From a virus, in IMG/VR virus record IMGVR_UViG_3300013137_001132, positions 1 through 64,000 of that record: a DNA stretch of 64,000 nt; one strand, given 5' to 3'. The position numbers and the translations under genes are program-made. Under the pieces are notes generated by a model. The model saw nothing but the letters and a program-made list of their open reading frames with translations. It did not search any database and had not been told where the DNA came from. This document shows, piece after piece, positions 33,422-40,740 of the stretch (its first letter is position 1; each line of letters starts with the position of its first letter).

Positions 33422-33506
33422 CACGCCGAATCGCCGCACCGCGCGGCGACTGTCGCGGATGACAACCGCGGCACTGATGAGGCAAGTCACACAGGGAGGG
33501 CAGATT

Positions 33507-33788
33507 ATGCTTAAGGCACGCCCAGAGATTGACGCGATGATCGAGCGATACATCCAACTACGCGATACAGCCCGCGAATGGCTCTACTATCGCGGCCCAC
33601 TACCGAAAAGGCAGGCTACCCACGCTTGGCACACATGGGAGAACGCGGCCAAGAAGCAGCACGCGGAAATCATGGAGCAGGTTGACGCGTACCACGCATA
33701 CGGCAATAGATGCCATTCCGCTACCATCGCCAGCGCGATGCACGCCGCGGCCGTTGACATACTGCAAACTCTAGCACACCTGGACTAG
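33507..33788 (+). CDS. Early helical protein (93 aa)
   Basis: Starts MLKARPEIDAMIERYIQLRD after GGGAGGGCA. Helical with HTWENAAKKQHAEIMEQVDA and a His/Ala-rich end (SAMHAAAVDILQTLAHLD). Unknown function. Confidence 0.62.
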   Translation: MLKARPEIDAMIERYIQLRDTAREWLYYRGPLPKRQATHAWHTWENAAKKQHAEIMEQVDAYHAYGNRCHSATIASAMHAAAVDILQTLAHLD

Positions 33789-33824
33789 GCCCACCCATAA
33801 GCGAAACCCATAGGAGGAAACGAA

Positions 33825-34091
33825 ATGGAACGCATCACAAGTAAGGCCATCACCCGCGCCGTGCATGACTTCTTGTGGGCGATCAACAAGCCCACCGCAA
33901 CCGCCGACCGCGACGGATTCGCCATTGATAGTTACGCCCCTGGCGATGGATGGACGCGCTACCGCCTCGTGTGGCGCGAGGCCAAGACCGGCGCGGAATA
34001 CTCTATCGGAGGCACCACGGCATACATGAATGCCCGCGAGTTTGTGGCCGCCCTGCGCTTCGCAACCGCCATCCAGTATCTCGACAAGTGA
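33825..34091 (+). CDS. Early hypothetical protein (88 aa)
   Basis: MERITSKAITRAVHDFLWAI..., mixed alpha/beta, with YRLVWREAKTGAEYSIGG. GGAGGAAACG before the ATG. No known family recognised. Confidence 0.65.
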   Translation: MERITSKAITRAVHDFLWAINKPTATADRDGFAIDSYAPGDGWTRYRLVWREAKTGAEYSIGGTTAYMNAREFVAALRFATAIQYLDK

Positions 34092-34210
34092 GTTGATCGG
34101 CCAAGAAGCCTTCTAGTCACACCCGCCCGCCGGTGGGCACGTACGCCGGCCGGAGACCGCCGAGCTCCAACCCCGTGAGTGAGGAGCCGGATACACGAAA
34201 GGAGACTGCT

Positions 34211-34528
34211 ATGGCACGCGAATACTACGAAGTGACAATCCACCCGTCCGACGCCGGCTTTGGAGAATATGACGTATCGCCAGACACCGGCGACCACTAC
34301 ACCGACTTGTGCGATCTTATCGCCGACATCCGCAATAACGTCGGGGCATTCTACATCCTGAGCGGCGGCGAAGTGCAAGAAATCTCCCGCTTCAGCGACG
34401 CCGAGATGCCGGCTGAGGCCGAGGACATCTGCGGCCGCATCCACAACGAGCCGCCCATCGTGCTTGTGTACACCGGGGCGCGCGCCGGCGACCTGCACTA
34501 TGCCGGCATCGACTGGATCGATGCCTAG
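34211..34528 (+). CDS. Early acidic protein (105 aa)
   Basis: MAREYYEVTIHPSDAGFGEY..., strongly acidic, ending ..HYAGIDWIDA. AAAGGAGACTGCT gives the RBS. The acidic, compact alpha/beta character resembles small phage host-takeover or DNA-mimic proteins, but that is only a compositional remark. Confidence 0.65.
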   Translation: MAREYYEVTIHPSDAGFGEYDVSPDTGDHYTDLCDLIADIRNNVGAFYILSGGEVQEISRFSDAEMPAEAEDICGRIHNEPPIVLVYTGARAGDLHYAGIDWIDA

Positions 34529-34572
34529 TCACCGACGGGGCATCCAATCATAACCGATACAGGAGGCAACCC

Positions 34573-34734
34573 ATGAACAAGAAACGCGACGAACGAAACT
34601 ACTATATTGATAAACTGGCACAACTGCGCACCGGCAAGATCAAGCCAAAGGCAATCATCGGAACGGGATACAGGAATCCCCGCGAGGTCGCAGAACGCTG
34701 GCTTGCAGAACAAATAGCACGCTTCTCACAATAG
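34573..34734 (+). CDS. Small early basic protein (53 aa)
   Basis: MNKKRDERNYYIDKLAQLRT..., with AIIGTGYRNPREVAERWLAE. AGGAGGCAACCC before the ATG is a strong RBS. Basic helical protein, unknown role. Confidence 0.6.
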   Translation: MNKKRDERNYYIDKLAQLRTGKIKPKAIIGTGYRNPREVAERWLAEQIARFSQ

Positions 34735-34745
34735 CGAGGCAACAC

Positions 34746-34913
34746 ATGACCACAACCTACAAGAAACTGACCCTATTGCTCAACCCTGCTGATGCGGAGA
34801 AGTGGAACCTGGTAGGCCGCATATACTCAGATACCGTACGCCACCCGCCCAAGACCAACATCGCGCTAGTCAGATGGATGCTCGACAAGGTGCTAGAAAT
34901 GAAACCCGACTAG
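34746..34913 (+). CDS. Small early protein (55 aa), RHH-like helix possible
   Basis: MTTTYKKLTLLLNPADAEKW..., then HPPKTNIALVRWMLDKVLEM. The KKLTLLLNP strand followed by two helices is the layout of ribbon-helix-helix regulators, but I cannot confirm it. GAGG six bases upstream. Confidence 0.6.
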   Translation: MTTTYKKLTLLLNPADAEKWNLVGRIYSDTVRHPPKTNIALVRWMLDKVLEMKPD

Positions 34914-34946
34914 CGGATAGGGCCGCAAACAGAAAGGAGAGACACA

Positions 34947-35144
34947 ATGTTGAACAAGTGGCCCAAACTTCAGATCACGTATTGCAAGCGATGCAGTAGG
35001 GCCATCGTCTCAACGATAGAAACCAATGCCCCACAAGCCAGGAGCAGGTGGGGTTCGATATGCGAGGACTGCCTGACTGAGCAAGAGAAATGGCAACAGA
35101 CCACCGAGATCGGAAGGGAACTCGCAAAAAATGCACGACACTAG
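34947..35144 (+). CDS. Small zinc-ribbon protein (65 aa)
   Basis: MLNKWPKLQITYCKRCSRAI..., with CKRC and CEDC knuckles and a C-terminal helix EIGRELAKNARH. The C-terminal helix recurs as a 15-residue ORF at 35943 (TIEIGRELAERRAP), on the far side of the inserted HNH gene. Confidence 0.65.
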   Translation: MLNKWPKLQITYCKRCSRAIVSTIETNAPQARSRWGSICEDCLTEQEKWQQTTEIGRELAKNARH

Positions 35145-35827
35145 GAGCGTTGCCCATAAACCGGATAGGGCCACTTGTCATTCTTAGACGCGTTGCAACT
35201 CCTGCAAATAGGGCGCAAGTTACATGGGTAATGCGCCCCTCCCTTAGAAAGAGGCTTGACATGATCCGTCTGGGTCGCGGGTTCTCCGCATATCCAGCAG
35301 CAATCGCCCCACATCTCCCAACGCGCCGCGATCATCGCAGCAGTAGTGTAATCCCATCCGGGAGCAGACAACTTGCGAGCCTTGCGCCTTGCCACATTCG
35401 CATTGACCTTATCCGGGTTATCGAGTCGCCACTGGCGATCTTTAGCGGCTATCTCTTCGGCGTGGTCAATACGATACTGGTGACGGTTGGCAGCAAGTTC
35501 TTCGGCGTGTTCAATACGGTACTGGTGATTGTAGGTCGCCACACCGTCGAGGTGGCCGAGCCGCCACTGTCGCCGGCCATCTCGCCTCTTCTCGGCGTGT
35601 TCGATGTCCCATCGGCGACTATACTCGCGCCGCTCTTCCAGGTGGTCTTGATTATACTGATGATGGCGAGCAGCGGTCTCTTCAACATGATCCATACGAT
35701 ACTGACGGCCGTACTCGCGCTGACACTCCTTGCACCAATACTGCAAACCATCCGGGTTCTTGGCACACCTGTTAAATTCAGAGACGGGCTTAACAATGCC
35801 ACAATGTGGACAACGCTTCTCATCCAT
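35141..35827 (-). CDS. HNH endonuclease with zinc ribbon and seven 15-residue helical repeats
   Basis: 228 residues from MDEKRCPHCGIVKPVSEFNR (start chosen at the conserved ribbon; the frame extends to 36019). N-terminal CPHCG/CKEC zinc ribbon, then about seven tandem 15-residue repeats of the type RIDHAEEIAAKDRQW, a linker, and a C-terminal HNH (CWICGEPATQTDHVKPLSKG, CRSCN). Antisense to the early operon, overlapping the zinc-ribbon gene by 4 bases. It is a paralogue of 40025-40612 and more distantly of 44394-45155. Probably a homing-type nuclease inserted between parts of an early gene. Confidence 0.85.
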   Translation of the reverse strand: MDEKRCPHCGIVKPVSEFNRCAKNPDGLQYWCKECQREYGRQYRMDHVEETAARHHQYNQDHLEERREYSRRWDIEHAEKRRDGRRQWRLGHLDGVATYNHQYRIEHAEELAANRHQYRIDHAEEIAAKDRQWRLDNPDKVNANVARRKARKLSAPGWDYTTAAMIAARWEMWGDCCWICGEPATQTDHVKPLSKGGAHYPCNLRPICRSCNASKNDKWPYPVYGQRS

Positions 35828-35887
35828 AAGATTCACCACTTCTTCACCTATGAGATTAGGTTCAGCCAGGCGGTAGGTGAGCCGCTT

Positions 35888-35929
35888 TTCGGGGATCAAC
35901 CTAGACTGAACCACAAACACAAAGAAAGG
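35888..35929 (+). repeat. 42-bp direct repeat, copy 1
   Basis: TTCGGGGATCAACCTAGACT followed by GAACCACAAACACAAAGAAAGG. The same 42 bases with one change (ACAAATACAAAG) recur at 37286-37327. Here it is the leader of the early genes at 35.9 kb and supplies the AAAGG ribosome site. Confidence 0.75.
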
Positions 35930-35942
35930 AGAAAACTTCACA

Positions 35943-35990
35943 TGACCATCGAGATAGGCCGCGAGTTGGCCGAACGGAGGGCACCATGAC
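35943..35990 (+). CDS. Possible 15-residue coupling ORF or gene remnant
   Basis: MTIEIGRELAERRAP, GGAG upstream, with its TGA in an ATGA overlap with the next gene. It resembles the C-terminus of the zinc-ribbon protein that ends at 35144 (EIGRELAKNARH), so it may be a 3' fragment left by duplication around the HNH insertion. Confidence 0.35.
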
Positions 35991-36240
35991 TTGGGAAAAG
36001 CGTAACGAACACTGGTCATCGCCTGAAACGCTTGTAACCGATCTCGCGCTCGACGGCGTGGTCGCGGTGCGGGTATTCGACAACATCAGTCGCCGTTACA
36101 TGGCTAACGACATCTTCCGCGCCATCAACACTCACGATACACTCGTGGCGGCTTGCCGAAATGCGCTGCGGCTGTTGCCCCGTGACAGTACCGCATATAA
36201 CAAGATGCGCGCCGCGCTCGTCGGGGCCACGGAGGGATGA
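35986..36240 (+). CDS. Early hypothetical protein (84 aa)
   Basis: MTWEKRNEHWSSPETLVTDL..., alpha/beta, ending in a helix LVAACRNALRLLPRDS. Starts in an ATGA overlap. The C-terminal helix pattern recurs in the two following proteins (NAHGHLAHLIRRIV, LRDALDAIAILADS), suggesting a small paralogous set. Confidence 0.65.
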   Translation: MTWEKRNEHWSSPETLVTDLALDGVVAVRVFDNISRRYMANDIFRAINTHDTLVAACRNALRLLPRDSTAYNKMRAALVGATEG

Positions 36241-36241
36241 T

Positions 36242-36529
36242 ATGTACGGAGAGTTCATCGTAAAACCGCAAGACGATTTCTACATCATCGAGAACCAGAG
36301 CGGACAGCGTATCGCCCTGTGCTGGAATGAGCGCATCGCGCAGGGCGTGGCTCGCGCGGTCAACGCGCACGGACATCTGGCGCATCTCATTCGGCGCATC
36401 GTGGACATATCCGAGAACGGCAAGCCGGGCACACGCTTCCAGCGCATCAACGCGGCCATCGAAGACGCGATGCCGGCGCTCATTGAGGCTGGTGTCGTTG
36501 ACGCTGCGGCCACGGAGGAACAGAAATGA
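36242..36529 (+). CDS. Early hypothetical protein (95 aa)
   Basis: MYGEFIVKPQDDFYIIENQS..., a short beta domain then a helix pair (IAQGVARAVNAHGHLAHLI, FQRINAAIEDAMPALIEAG). Start at 36242, one base after the previous stop. Similar helix layout to both neighbours. Confidence 0.65.
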   Translation: MYGEFIVKPQDDFYIIENQSGQRIALCWNERIAQGVARAVNAHGHLAHLIRRIVDISENGKPGTRFQRINAAIEDAMPALIEAGVVDAAATEEQK

Positions 36530-36807
36530 GCACTGCGAGGCAAGAAGAGTTGACGGCACGACTTGAAGCAACGTTCGAACGCGCAAGAGAACTGGCTGAC
36601 ATCGTGACTCAAATGTGTGGCGCGCCGGCGACGAATGCGGGCCTCCGCGACGCGCTCGATGCCATTGCAATTTTGGCAGACAGCGCGCAGGGTGATTGGG
36701 CCGGCGTTCAGATACCCTATGCGCCAGAATGGACGCATGGATACAAGAATATTGCAGAATTCGCCCGCGCCGCCGCGCTCGCCGCGGCCACAGGAGAGAC
36801 GCCATGA
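36526..36807 (+). CDS. Early helical protein (93 aa)
   Basis: MSTARQEELTARLEATFERA..., coiled-coil N-terminus and an Ala-rich end. ATGA overlaps at both ends place it firmly in the operon. Unknown function. Confidence 0.62.
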   Translation: MSTARQEELTARLEATFERARELADIVTQMCGAPATNAGLRDALDAIAILADSAQGDWAGVQIPYAPEWTHGYKNIAEFARAAALAAATGETP

Positions 36808-36983
36808 AACTGCTGCAAGAATACCGCATCACCCGCCGGCTGTATGCCGATGACACCGACGGGCGCGACCCCGGAACCCATGCGCGATGCAGAGTCTACA
36901 TGGAACTACTCGACCGCTACCCCGCAGACATTGTGCGCCGGCATCTACCACGCATCGCCGCAATACTGGCACGTAATAAGTAA
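36804..36983 (+). CDS. Early basic protein (59 aa)
   Basis: MKLLQEYRITRRLYADDTDG..., Arg-rich helix. Starts in an ATGA overlap with the previous gene. Unknown function. Confidence 0.6.
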   Translation: MKLLQEYRITRRLYADDTDGRDPGTHARCRVYMELLDRYPADIVRRHLPRIAAILARNK

Positions 36984-37008
36984 GGGCTATGGCCCGGAAA
37001 GGAATCAC

Positions 37009-37125
37009 ATGAACCAGATTGACTTCGAGGAGGTGACCGCCGCTGGTTGCGGACTGGCCTTCGGTCTCACAATCATGGTGGTCGCAGCCTTTGTGCTGTG
37101 GCTATTACTCAGGGTGATAGCATGA
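37009..37125 (+). CDS. Single-span membrane peptide (38 aa)
   Basis: MNQIDFEEVTAAGCGLAFGL, then a transmembrane stretch TIMVVAAFVLWLLLRVIA. GAAAGGAATCAC precedes the ATG. Coupled by an ATGA overlap to the next gene. Confidence 0.58.
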   Translation: MNQIDFEEVTAAGCGLAFGLTIMVVAAFVLWLLLRVIA

Positions 37126-37307
37126 GGTACACAGCAATCACAGATCAGGAATGGGTCGCGAAAGCGATTTGTGACATCGCCCGCGGCAAAGGCTGCGGGG
37201 AATCCTTCGACGTGCTTCTAGCGCGCGGCTACGAAGTAATCTGTGACGCACTCGCCGAACTCAATCAAGCGATGTCAGACCGCTCTTCGGGGATCAACCT
37301 AGACTGA
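37122..37307 (+). CDS. Early hypothetical protein (61 aa)
   Basis: MRYTAITDQEWVAKAICDIA... ending SSGINLD. The last codons lie in copy 2 of the 42-bp repeat, so the repeat has supplied this gene's stop codon. Unknown function. Confidence 0.6.
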   Translation: MRYTAITDQEWVAKAICDIARGKGCGESFDVLLARGYEVICDALAELNQAMSDRSSGINLD

Positions 37308-37327
37308 ACCACAAATACAAAGAAAGG
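37286..37327 (+). repeat. 42-bp direct repeat, copy 2
   Basis: Near-identical to 35888-35929 and again placed so that AAAGGGGAAGGG acts as RBS for the next gene (37338). A shorter match, GGGGATCAACCTA, occurs at about 39640. The conservation suggests recent duplication of a gene leader, or a recombination or homing site. Confidence 0.72.
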
Positions 37328-37337
37328 GGAAGGGAAC

Positions 37338-37505
37338 ATGCTACAATCCGAGTTCGAAGCAAGGCTCGCAATGATCCCCGCCATCATCGAGGGGCGGGTC
37401 AACACGGAATACACCGTCGTACAACGCGAGCTGTGCAAGCTCATCATCGAAGAGGCTTTCGCGCTCTTGGAGAAGGTCAACAGTGGCAAAGACGGCAGTC
37501 TATAG
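37338..37505 (+). CDS. Early helical protein (55 aa)
   Basis: MLQSEFEARLAMIPAIIEGR... ending KVNSGKDGSL. Strong AGGGGAAGGG RBS from the repeat. Overlaps the start of the next gene by 23 bases. Unknown function. Confidence 0.6.
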   Translation: MLQSEFEARLAMIPAIIEGRVNTEYTVVQRELCKLIIEEAFALLEKVNSGKDGSL

Positions 37506-37821
37506 TGTCATCATCCTGTTCGTGCTGGCGATTGTTCTCGTGCTGCGCCTTCCCGGTACGGCGACACCAAATGGACACACTTGGGAATCGTGGCATCCAG
37601 AAGTCCTGTTCCTGACGCATCCAGATTCTGAGTTCGCCTGTAAGTACAATAACGGCGCGCAGTCTCTTTGGTTGCAGTGCGATCCGGAACAGCCTGGATG
37701 CCCACCCAAGTTCGGCGGCGCGTTCCTGACGCTAGGCGGCCTGCTCATCACGGCCTTCATGGGCACCGCCCTATACTGGCTCAATGCCATCAAACGTGGT
37801 GGCTACGAAAAGGAAGAATGA
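37483..37821 (+). CDS. Two-span membrane protein (112 aa)
   Basis: GTG start giving MAKTAVYSVIILFVLAIVLV; a second hydrophobic span GGAFLTLGGLLITAFMGTAL near the C-terminus, and a loop with two Cys pairs (FACKYN, LQCDPEQPGC). Loop probably outside the cytoplasm with disulfides. A small early membrane protein could act in superinfection exclusion; this is only a suggestion. Confidence 0.62.
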   Translation: MAKTAVYSVIILFVLAIVLVLRLPGTATPNGHTWESWHPEVLFLTHPDSEFACKYNNGAQSLWLQCDPEQPGCPPKFGGAFLTLGGLLITAFMGTALYWLNAIKRGGYEKEE

Positions 37822-37822
37822 C

Positions 37823-37981
37823 ATGCCAGACGCTATCTGCCTCTTCAGCCTCGGAGTGTTCGCCATCGCCGTCGGGCTGTTGCTGCTGTGTGACAGAGAC
37901 AAGACGGCCAGAAGGAACGGCCTGTTATCACTCGCCTGCGGCATCGTAATCGCGGGCGGCACCATCTGGGCTATGCTATAG
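37823..37981 (+). CDS. Two-span membrane protein (52 aa)
   Basis: MPDAICLFSLGVFAIAVGLL and LLSLACGIVIAGGTIWAML are the two hydrophobic segments, joined by a basic loop (DRDKTARRNG). One base after the previous stop. Unknown function. Confidence 0.58.
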   Translation: MPDAICLFSLGVFAIAVGLLLLCDRDKTARRNGLLSLACGIVIAGGTIWAML

Positions 37982-37991
37982 GAGCTACCAT

Positions 37992-38396
37992 ATGTACGTA
38001 AATGAAATGACTCGCAAAGACTTCGCTGCCGTGCCGTGGCGAGAGAACTACTCCGATAAGGTTGAATGCGACTTCATCGTAATTCTGCCGCAACGCAGCC
38101 GCCACGACTCAGGCTATCGCAACATGGACTTCGTTGCCTGTAGAGACAATGAGCCGGTATGCCGCCTGTCCGGTTGCTCTGATGTCATTCATGTTGACGG
38201 CACCGGTGGATACGGATACAACTGGCTTGCAGAACACGACCGCGTACCCGATGGGGTTCGCCCTTCGGGGTGGTCAATCGACTGCCTGCCGAAGAGTGGG
38301 TTGCTCAGAATGTGGTCAACCAGAGGACACATGGTATGCGCCGGGGCATTCTCGTCATTCGAGATTTTCGCCAAGCATGATCGCGGAAACAAGTGA
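37992..38396 (+). CDS. Early hypothetical protein (134 aa)
   Basis: MYVNEMTRKDFAAVPWRENY..., beta-rich with Cys (FVACRDNEPVCRLSGCSDVI, WSIDCLPKSG). GGAGCTACC before the ATG. I know similar small phage proteins (beginning with a TRKDF-like motif and an early VPWRE-type segment) in many early regions, none with a known role. Confidence 0.66.
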   Translation: MYVNEMTRKDFAAVPWRENYSDKVECDFIVILPQRSRHDSGYRNMDFVACRDNEPVCRLSGCSDVIHVDGTGGYGYNWLAEHDRVPDGVRPSGWSIDCLPKSGLLRMWSTRGHMVCAGAFSSFEIFAKHDRGNK

Positions 38397-38409
38397 AAGG
38401 GGAGACATC

Positions 38410-39051
38410 ATGAAACTGTACAAGCTGACCAACGAGCACGACCAAACCTACAACCACACACAGTGGGGTGAGGGCGTTACACACACCGCCCCCGGCACGG
38501 GTGAACTCTGTTCACCCAGCTACATCCATGCTTACACAGACCCCCTCCTAGCCATGTTAATGAACCCAATCCACGCGAACTTCACGTGTCCCCATCTGTG
38601 GAGAGCAGAGGGTAGCGTGGCGCTGGCCCGCCCAGACAAGGTGGGTTGCACGAGCCTAACGACAATCGAACGCATGAAACTGCCCGCCATCACTACCGAG
38701 CAATGCGTCGGTTTCGCCATCCTGTGCGCCCAAGCCGTGCGCCACTTGCTTGATGATACCCACATGGAAACGTGGGACGCGTGGGCGGGGAGGTGGCTGT
38801 CAGGCAAAGACCGAACTCCACGCGCCGCAGACGCCGCCGCAGACGCCGCCACGCTGGCGAAACGCGCCGCCGTCAGCGCCCCTCCCGTCTCTGCCAGCCG
38901 CGCCAGGAGCGCCGCCGGCATCGCCGCATGCGCCGCCGGCATCGCCGCATACGCCGCACGCGCCGCCGCATGCGGCGCCGCAGACGCCGCATGCGCCGCA
39001 GACATTGATCTTGTGACCCTCGCATACCGGGCGGTTGGCGAAACCCCGTGA
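38410..39051 (+). CDS. Phage hypothetical protein with Ala-rich C-terminal repeats
   Basis: 213 residues. N-terminal ~120 residues (MKLYKLTNEHDQTYNHTQWG, GVTHTAPGTGELC, SYIHAYTDPLLAMLMNPIHA) belong to a domain I remember as widespread in phages of unknown function. The C-terminus is a low-complexity Ala tail with Arg, Cys and Asp (AACAAGIAAYAARAAACGAA), encoded by GCCGCAxxCGCC-type DNA repeats prone to copy-number change. AAAGGGGAGACATC precedes the ATG. Confidence 0.7.
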   Translation: MKLYKLTNEHDQTYNHTQWGEGVTHTAPGTGELCSPSYIHAYTDPLLAMLMNPIHANFTCPHLWRAEGSVALARPDKVGCTSLTTIERMKLPAITTEQCVGFAILCAQAVRHLLDDTHMETWDAWAGRWLSGKDRTPRAADAAADAATLAKRAAVSAPPVSASRARSAAGIAACAAGIAAYAARAAACGAADAACAADIDLVTLAYRAVGETP

Positions 39052-39290
39052 ACAAGCCACCAGATCACATCATCGCAGAAGTAAGCGCATGGGTAGAGGC
39101 ATACCTGGCGCACACCGCAGCCCGCGAATGGGGTACTGCCAACGGGTGCTTTCTCTATCTCGCGGGTATGTACTCTATGGCACATCACCTGAAGGCGCGT
39201 TATCAGTTGTGGCTAAACACGATAATGAATGCCATCGTAGAAATGGAAGGGCTGGCAGCAACGATCAACCTTCAACTACTTCAACAGTGA
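39048..39290 (+). CDS. Early helical protein (80 aa)
   Basis: GTG start in a GTGA overlap with the previous gene; MNKPPDHIIAEVSAWVEAYL..., helical, ending ..ATINLQLLQQ. Last gene of the plus-strand early block; it converges with the minus-strand Endonuclease VII gene with a 26-base overlap. Confidence 0.62.
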   Translation: MNKPPDHIIAEVSAWVEAYLAHTAAREWGTANGCFLYLAGMYSMAHHLKARYQLWLNTIMNAIVEMEGLAATINLQLLQQ

Positions 39291-39618
39291 TGCGTAGAAG
39301 GGGGGCGTCGTTCTTCTCAAGGTACTCAATCATCTTGCGGAGAATAGAAACATCATCACGAGCATGACCGAGGGCGCTGTTGCAACGCAAACATAACAAT
39401 CCCCTCACCGTCCCATTGGCATGATCGTGGTCTATGTAAAGACGCCTCCCATTCTCATTGGCACACCCGCAAATGGCGCATACACCACCCTGAGATTCCA
39501 GCATAGAGTTATAGCCGTCAACCACTTCGACCGTAACCTTCAGCAAGCAGTTGCCCATAGCTATCAAGGGCAATGCCCCCGACATCTCAGTAGCACTTAC
39601 CTCAAACTGAACCCGCAT
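39265..39618 (-). CDS. Recombination endonuclease VII domain nested in a duplicated small protein
   Basis: 117 residues. The middle (YNSMLESQGGVCAICGCANE, RLYIDHDHANGTVRGLLCLR, CNSALGHARDD) is an Endonuclease VII (T4 gp49-type) His-Me finger: CxxC, DHDH, LCxxCN. It is flanked by MRVQFEVSATEMSGALPLIA and LLKVTVEVVDG on one side and LLRITVEVVEG on the other. The N-terminal flank is a paralogue of the next gene's C-terminal domain. So the nuclease domain seems to have landed near the end of a copy of that small gene, with a short repeated end. A homing-type or junction-resolving nuclease. Confidence 0.8.
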   Translation of the reverse strand: MRVQFEVSATEMSGALPLIAMGNCLLKVTVEVVDGYNSMLESQGGVCAICGCANENGRRLYIDHDHANGTVRGLLCLRCNSALGHARDDVSILRKMIEYLEKNDAPLLRITVEVVEG

Positions 39619-39667
39619 AGAGTCGCCACCGTCTTTGAGGGGATCAACCTATCCCCAAGCACAAGCG

Positions 39668-39865
39668 CTACGAGTCTATAGCTCGGATTGTTACCTCTAG
39701 CAAACAATTCTGAAAGGCAAGCAATGGAAGCGCCTGCCCTATCTCAACAGAGCTAATCTCAAGTTGGATACGCATGGTATCCGCTCCTATTTTGATCGCG
39801 CTTTGCGTTTGCGGCAAAATCGCATGGAATACAGCAGTCCGTTCCTTAGGTTGCTTCTCGTCCAT
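39668..39865 (-). CDS. Small protein, template for the Endonuclease VII fusion
   Basis: 65 residues from MDEKQPKERTAVFHAILPQT; GGAGGA precedes the ATG. An internal start MRIQLEISSVEIGQALPLLA at 39775 also has AGGAG and begins exactly where homology to the fusion protein (MRVQFEVSATEMSGALPLIA) begins. Ends LLEVTIRAIDS. Unknown function. Confidence 0.6.
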   Translation of the reverse strand: MDEKQPKERTAVFHAILPQTQSAIKIGADTMRIQLEISSVEIGQALPLLAFQNCLLEVTIRAIDS

Positions 39866-40016
39866 TGTCTTCCTCCAAATCCTCTCCCCATTCCTCTATG
39901 ACGCGCTTCCTTACAATCTGTGAAGCGCAGTCCACAACGTTGATAGCGTCAATTAGCGGAGCCCTCACCAAAAAAAGGTAGAAATCTCGCACGACATCTT
40001 CCAAAATATCCCCCAT
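39846..40016 (-). CDS. Small acidic helical protein (56 aa)
   Basis: MGDILEDVVRDFYLFLVRAP... ending EEDNGREAT. Overlaps the next gene by 20 bases, and lies just after the HNH gene. Unknown function. Confidence 0.58.
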   Translation of the reverse strand: MGDILEDVVRDFYLFLVRAPLIDAINVVDCASQIVRKRVIEEWGEDLEEDNGREAT

Positions 40017-40024
40017 CTATCTCA

Positions 40025-40612
40025 CTACGCCGTTACAATTGGGTAGGGCCACTTGTCTTTCTTTACAGAATTACAGTGCCCGCAGATAGGGCGCAGGTTT
40101 GCGGGATAATGAGAGCCGCCCTTGCTCAACGGTTTAACGTGATCTGTTGCCGTCGCTGGTTCTCCGCAAATCCAGCACCTACCACCCCACATCTCCCAGC
40201 GCGCGGCAATCATATTGGCAGTAGTATAATTGTATCCCGGAGCACCGCGCTTAAACGCTCGACGTCTAGAGGTAATGGCTGAAATCTTCTCAAAATTACC
40301 GAGTCTCCACTGGCGGGCATGGGCCGCCACCTCTTCGGCATGGTCAAGATACCACTGGTGCTGATATGCCTGTGTCTCTTCAGCGTGTTCAGCATAGTAC
40401 TGGCGATGCCAAGCAGCCATTTCTTCCACATGGTCAGCACGATACTGGCGGCCGCGAGCGGCCTCTTCTTCGGCGTGCTCAATACAATACTTGTGCTTGC
40501 ACGCCTTACACCAGATTTGCAAGCCGTCCTTACTTCTAGCTCTCTTACTAAACTCAGAGACGGGCTTAGTCTCCCCACAGCGCGGACAACGTTTCATACC
40601 ATCAACAATCAT
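40025..40612 (-). CDS. HNH endonuclease with zinc ribbon and 15-residue helical repeats
   Basis: 195 residues from MIVDGMKRCPRCGETKPVSE; AGGAGG six bases upstream fixes the start. Same plan as 35141-35827: CPRCG/CKAC ribbon, about four to five repeats of the type YLDHAEEVAAHARQW, then CWICGEPATATDHVKPLSKG and CGHCN. The HNH part is nearly identical to the other copy while repeat number differs. Probably a mobile homing-type nuclease. A 9-bp inverted repeat lies in its leader. Confidence 0.87.
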   Translation of the reverse strand: MIVDGMKRCPRCGETKPVSEFSKRARSKDGLQIWCKACKHKYCIEHAEEEAARGRQYRADHVEEMAAWHRQYYAEHAEETQAYQHQWYLDHAEEVAAHARQWRLGNFEKISAITSRRRAFKRGAPGYNYTTANMIAARWEMWGGRCWICGEPATATDHVKPLSKGGSHYPANLRPICGHCNSVKKDKWPYPIVTA

Positions 40613-40643
40613 ATTGCACCTCCTGTAAGTGCTCCTGAAACTA

Positions 40644-40699
40644 GGGCTTGCCAGATGACTCAGGATTGTCACCGTTCGCTTGCAAGGCTAGGCAAGCCC
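40644..40699 (-). promoter_or_regulatory. Stem-loop in the HNH gene leader
   Basis: GGGCTTGCC (40644-40652) pairs perfectly with GGCAAGCCC (40691-40699); an inner helix GGTGAC/GTCATC is possible on the minus strand. It ends about 30 bases before the HNH start codon. Terminator of the upstream block or translational control are both possible. Confidence 0.45.
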
Positions 40700-40740
40700 A
40701 CGCTCTAAAAACCAACAATGTCTGTCACCGGATCGTTCAT

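Noticed and set aside
34947-36020. A CRISPR-like array in the HNH repeats
   Set aside because: The 45-bp periodicity is the coding sequence of protein repeats in one frame, with diverged units and no spacers.
38800-39060. Gly/Cys-rich minus-strand frame opposite the Ala-rich tail
   Set aside because: Artefact of GCC-rich repeat on the other strand.
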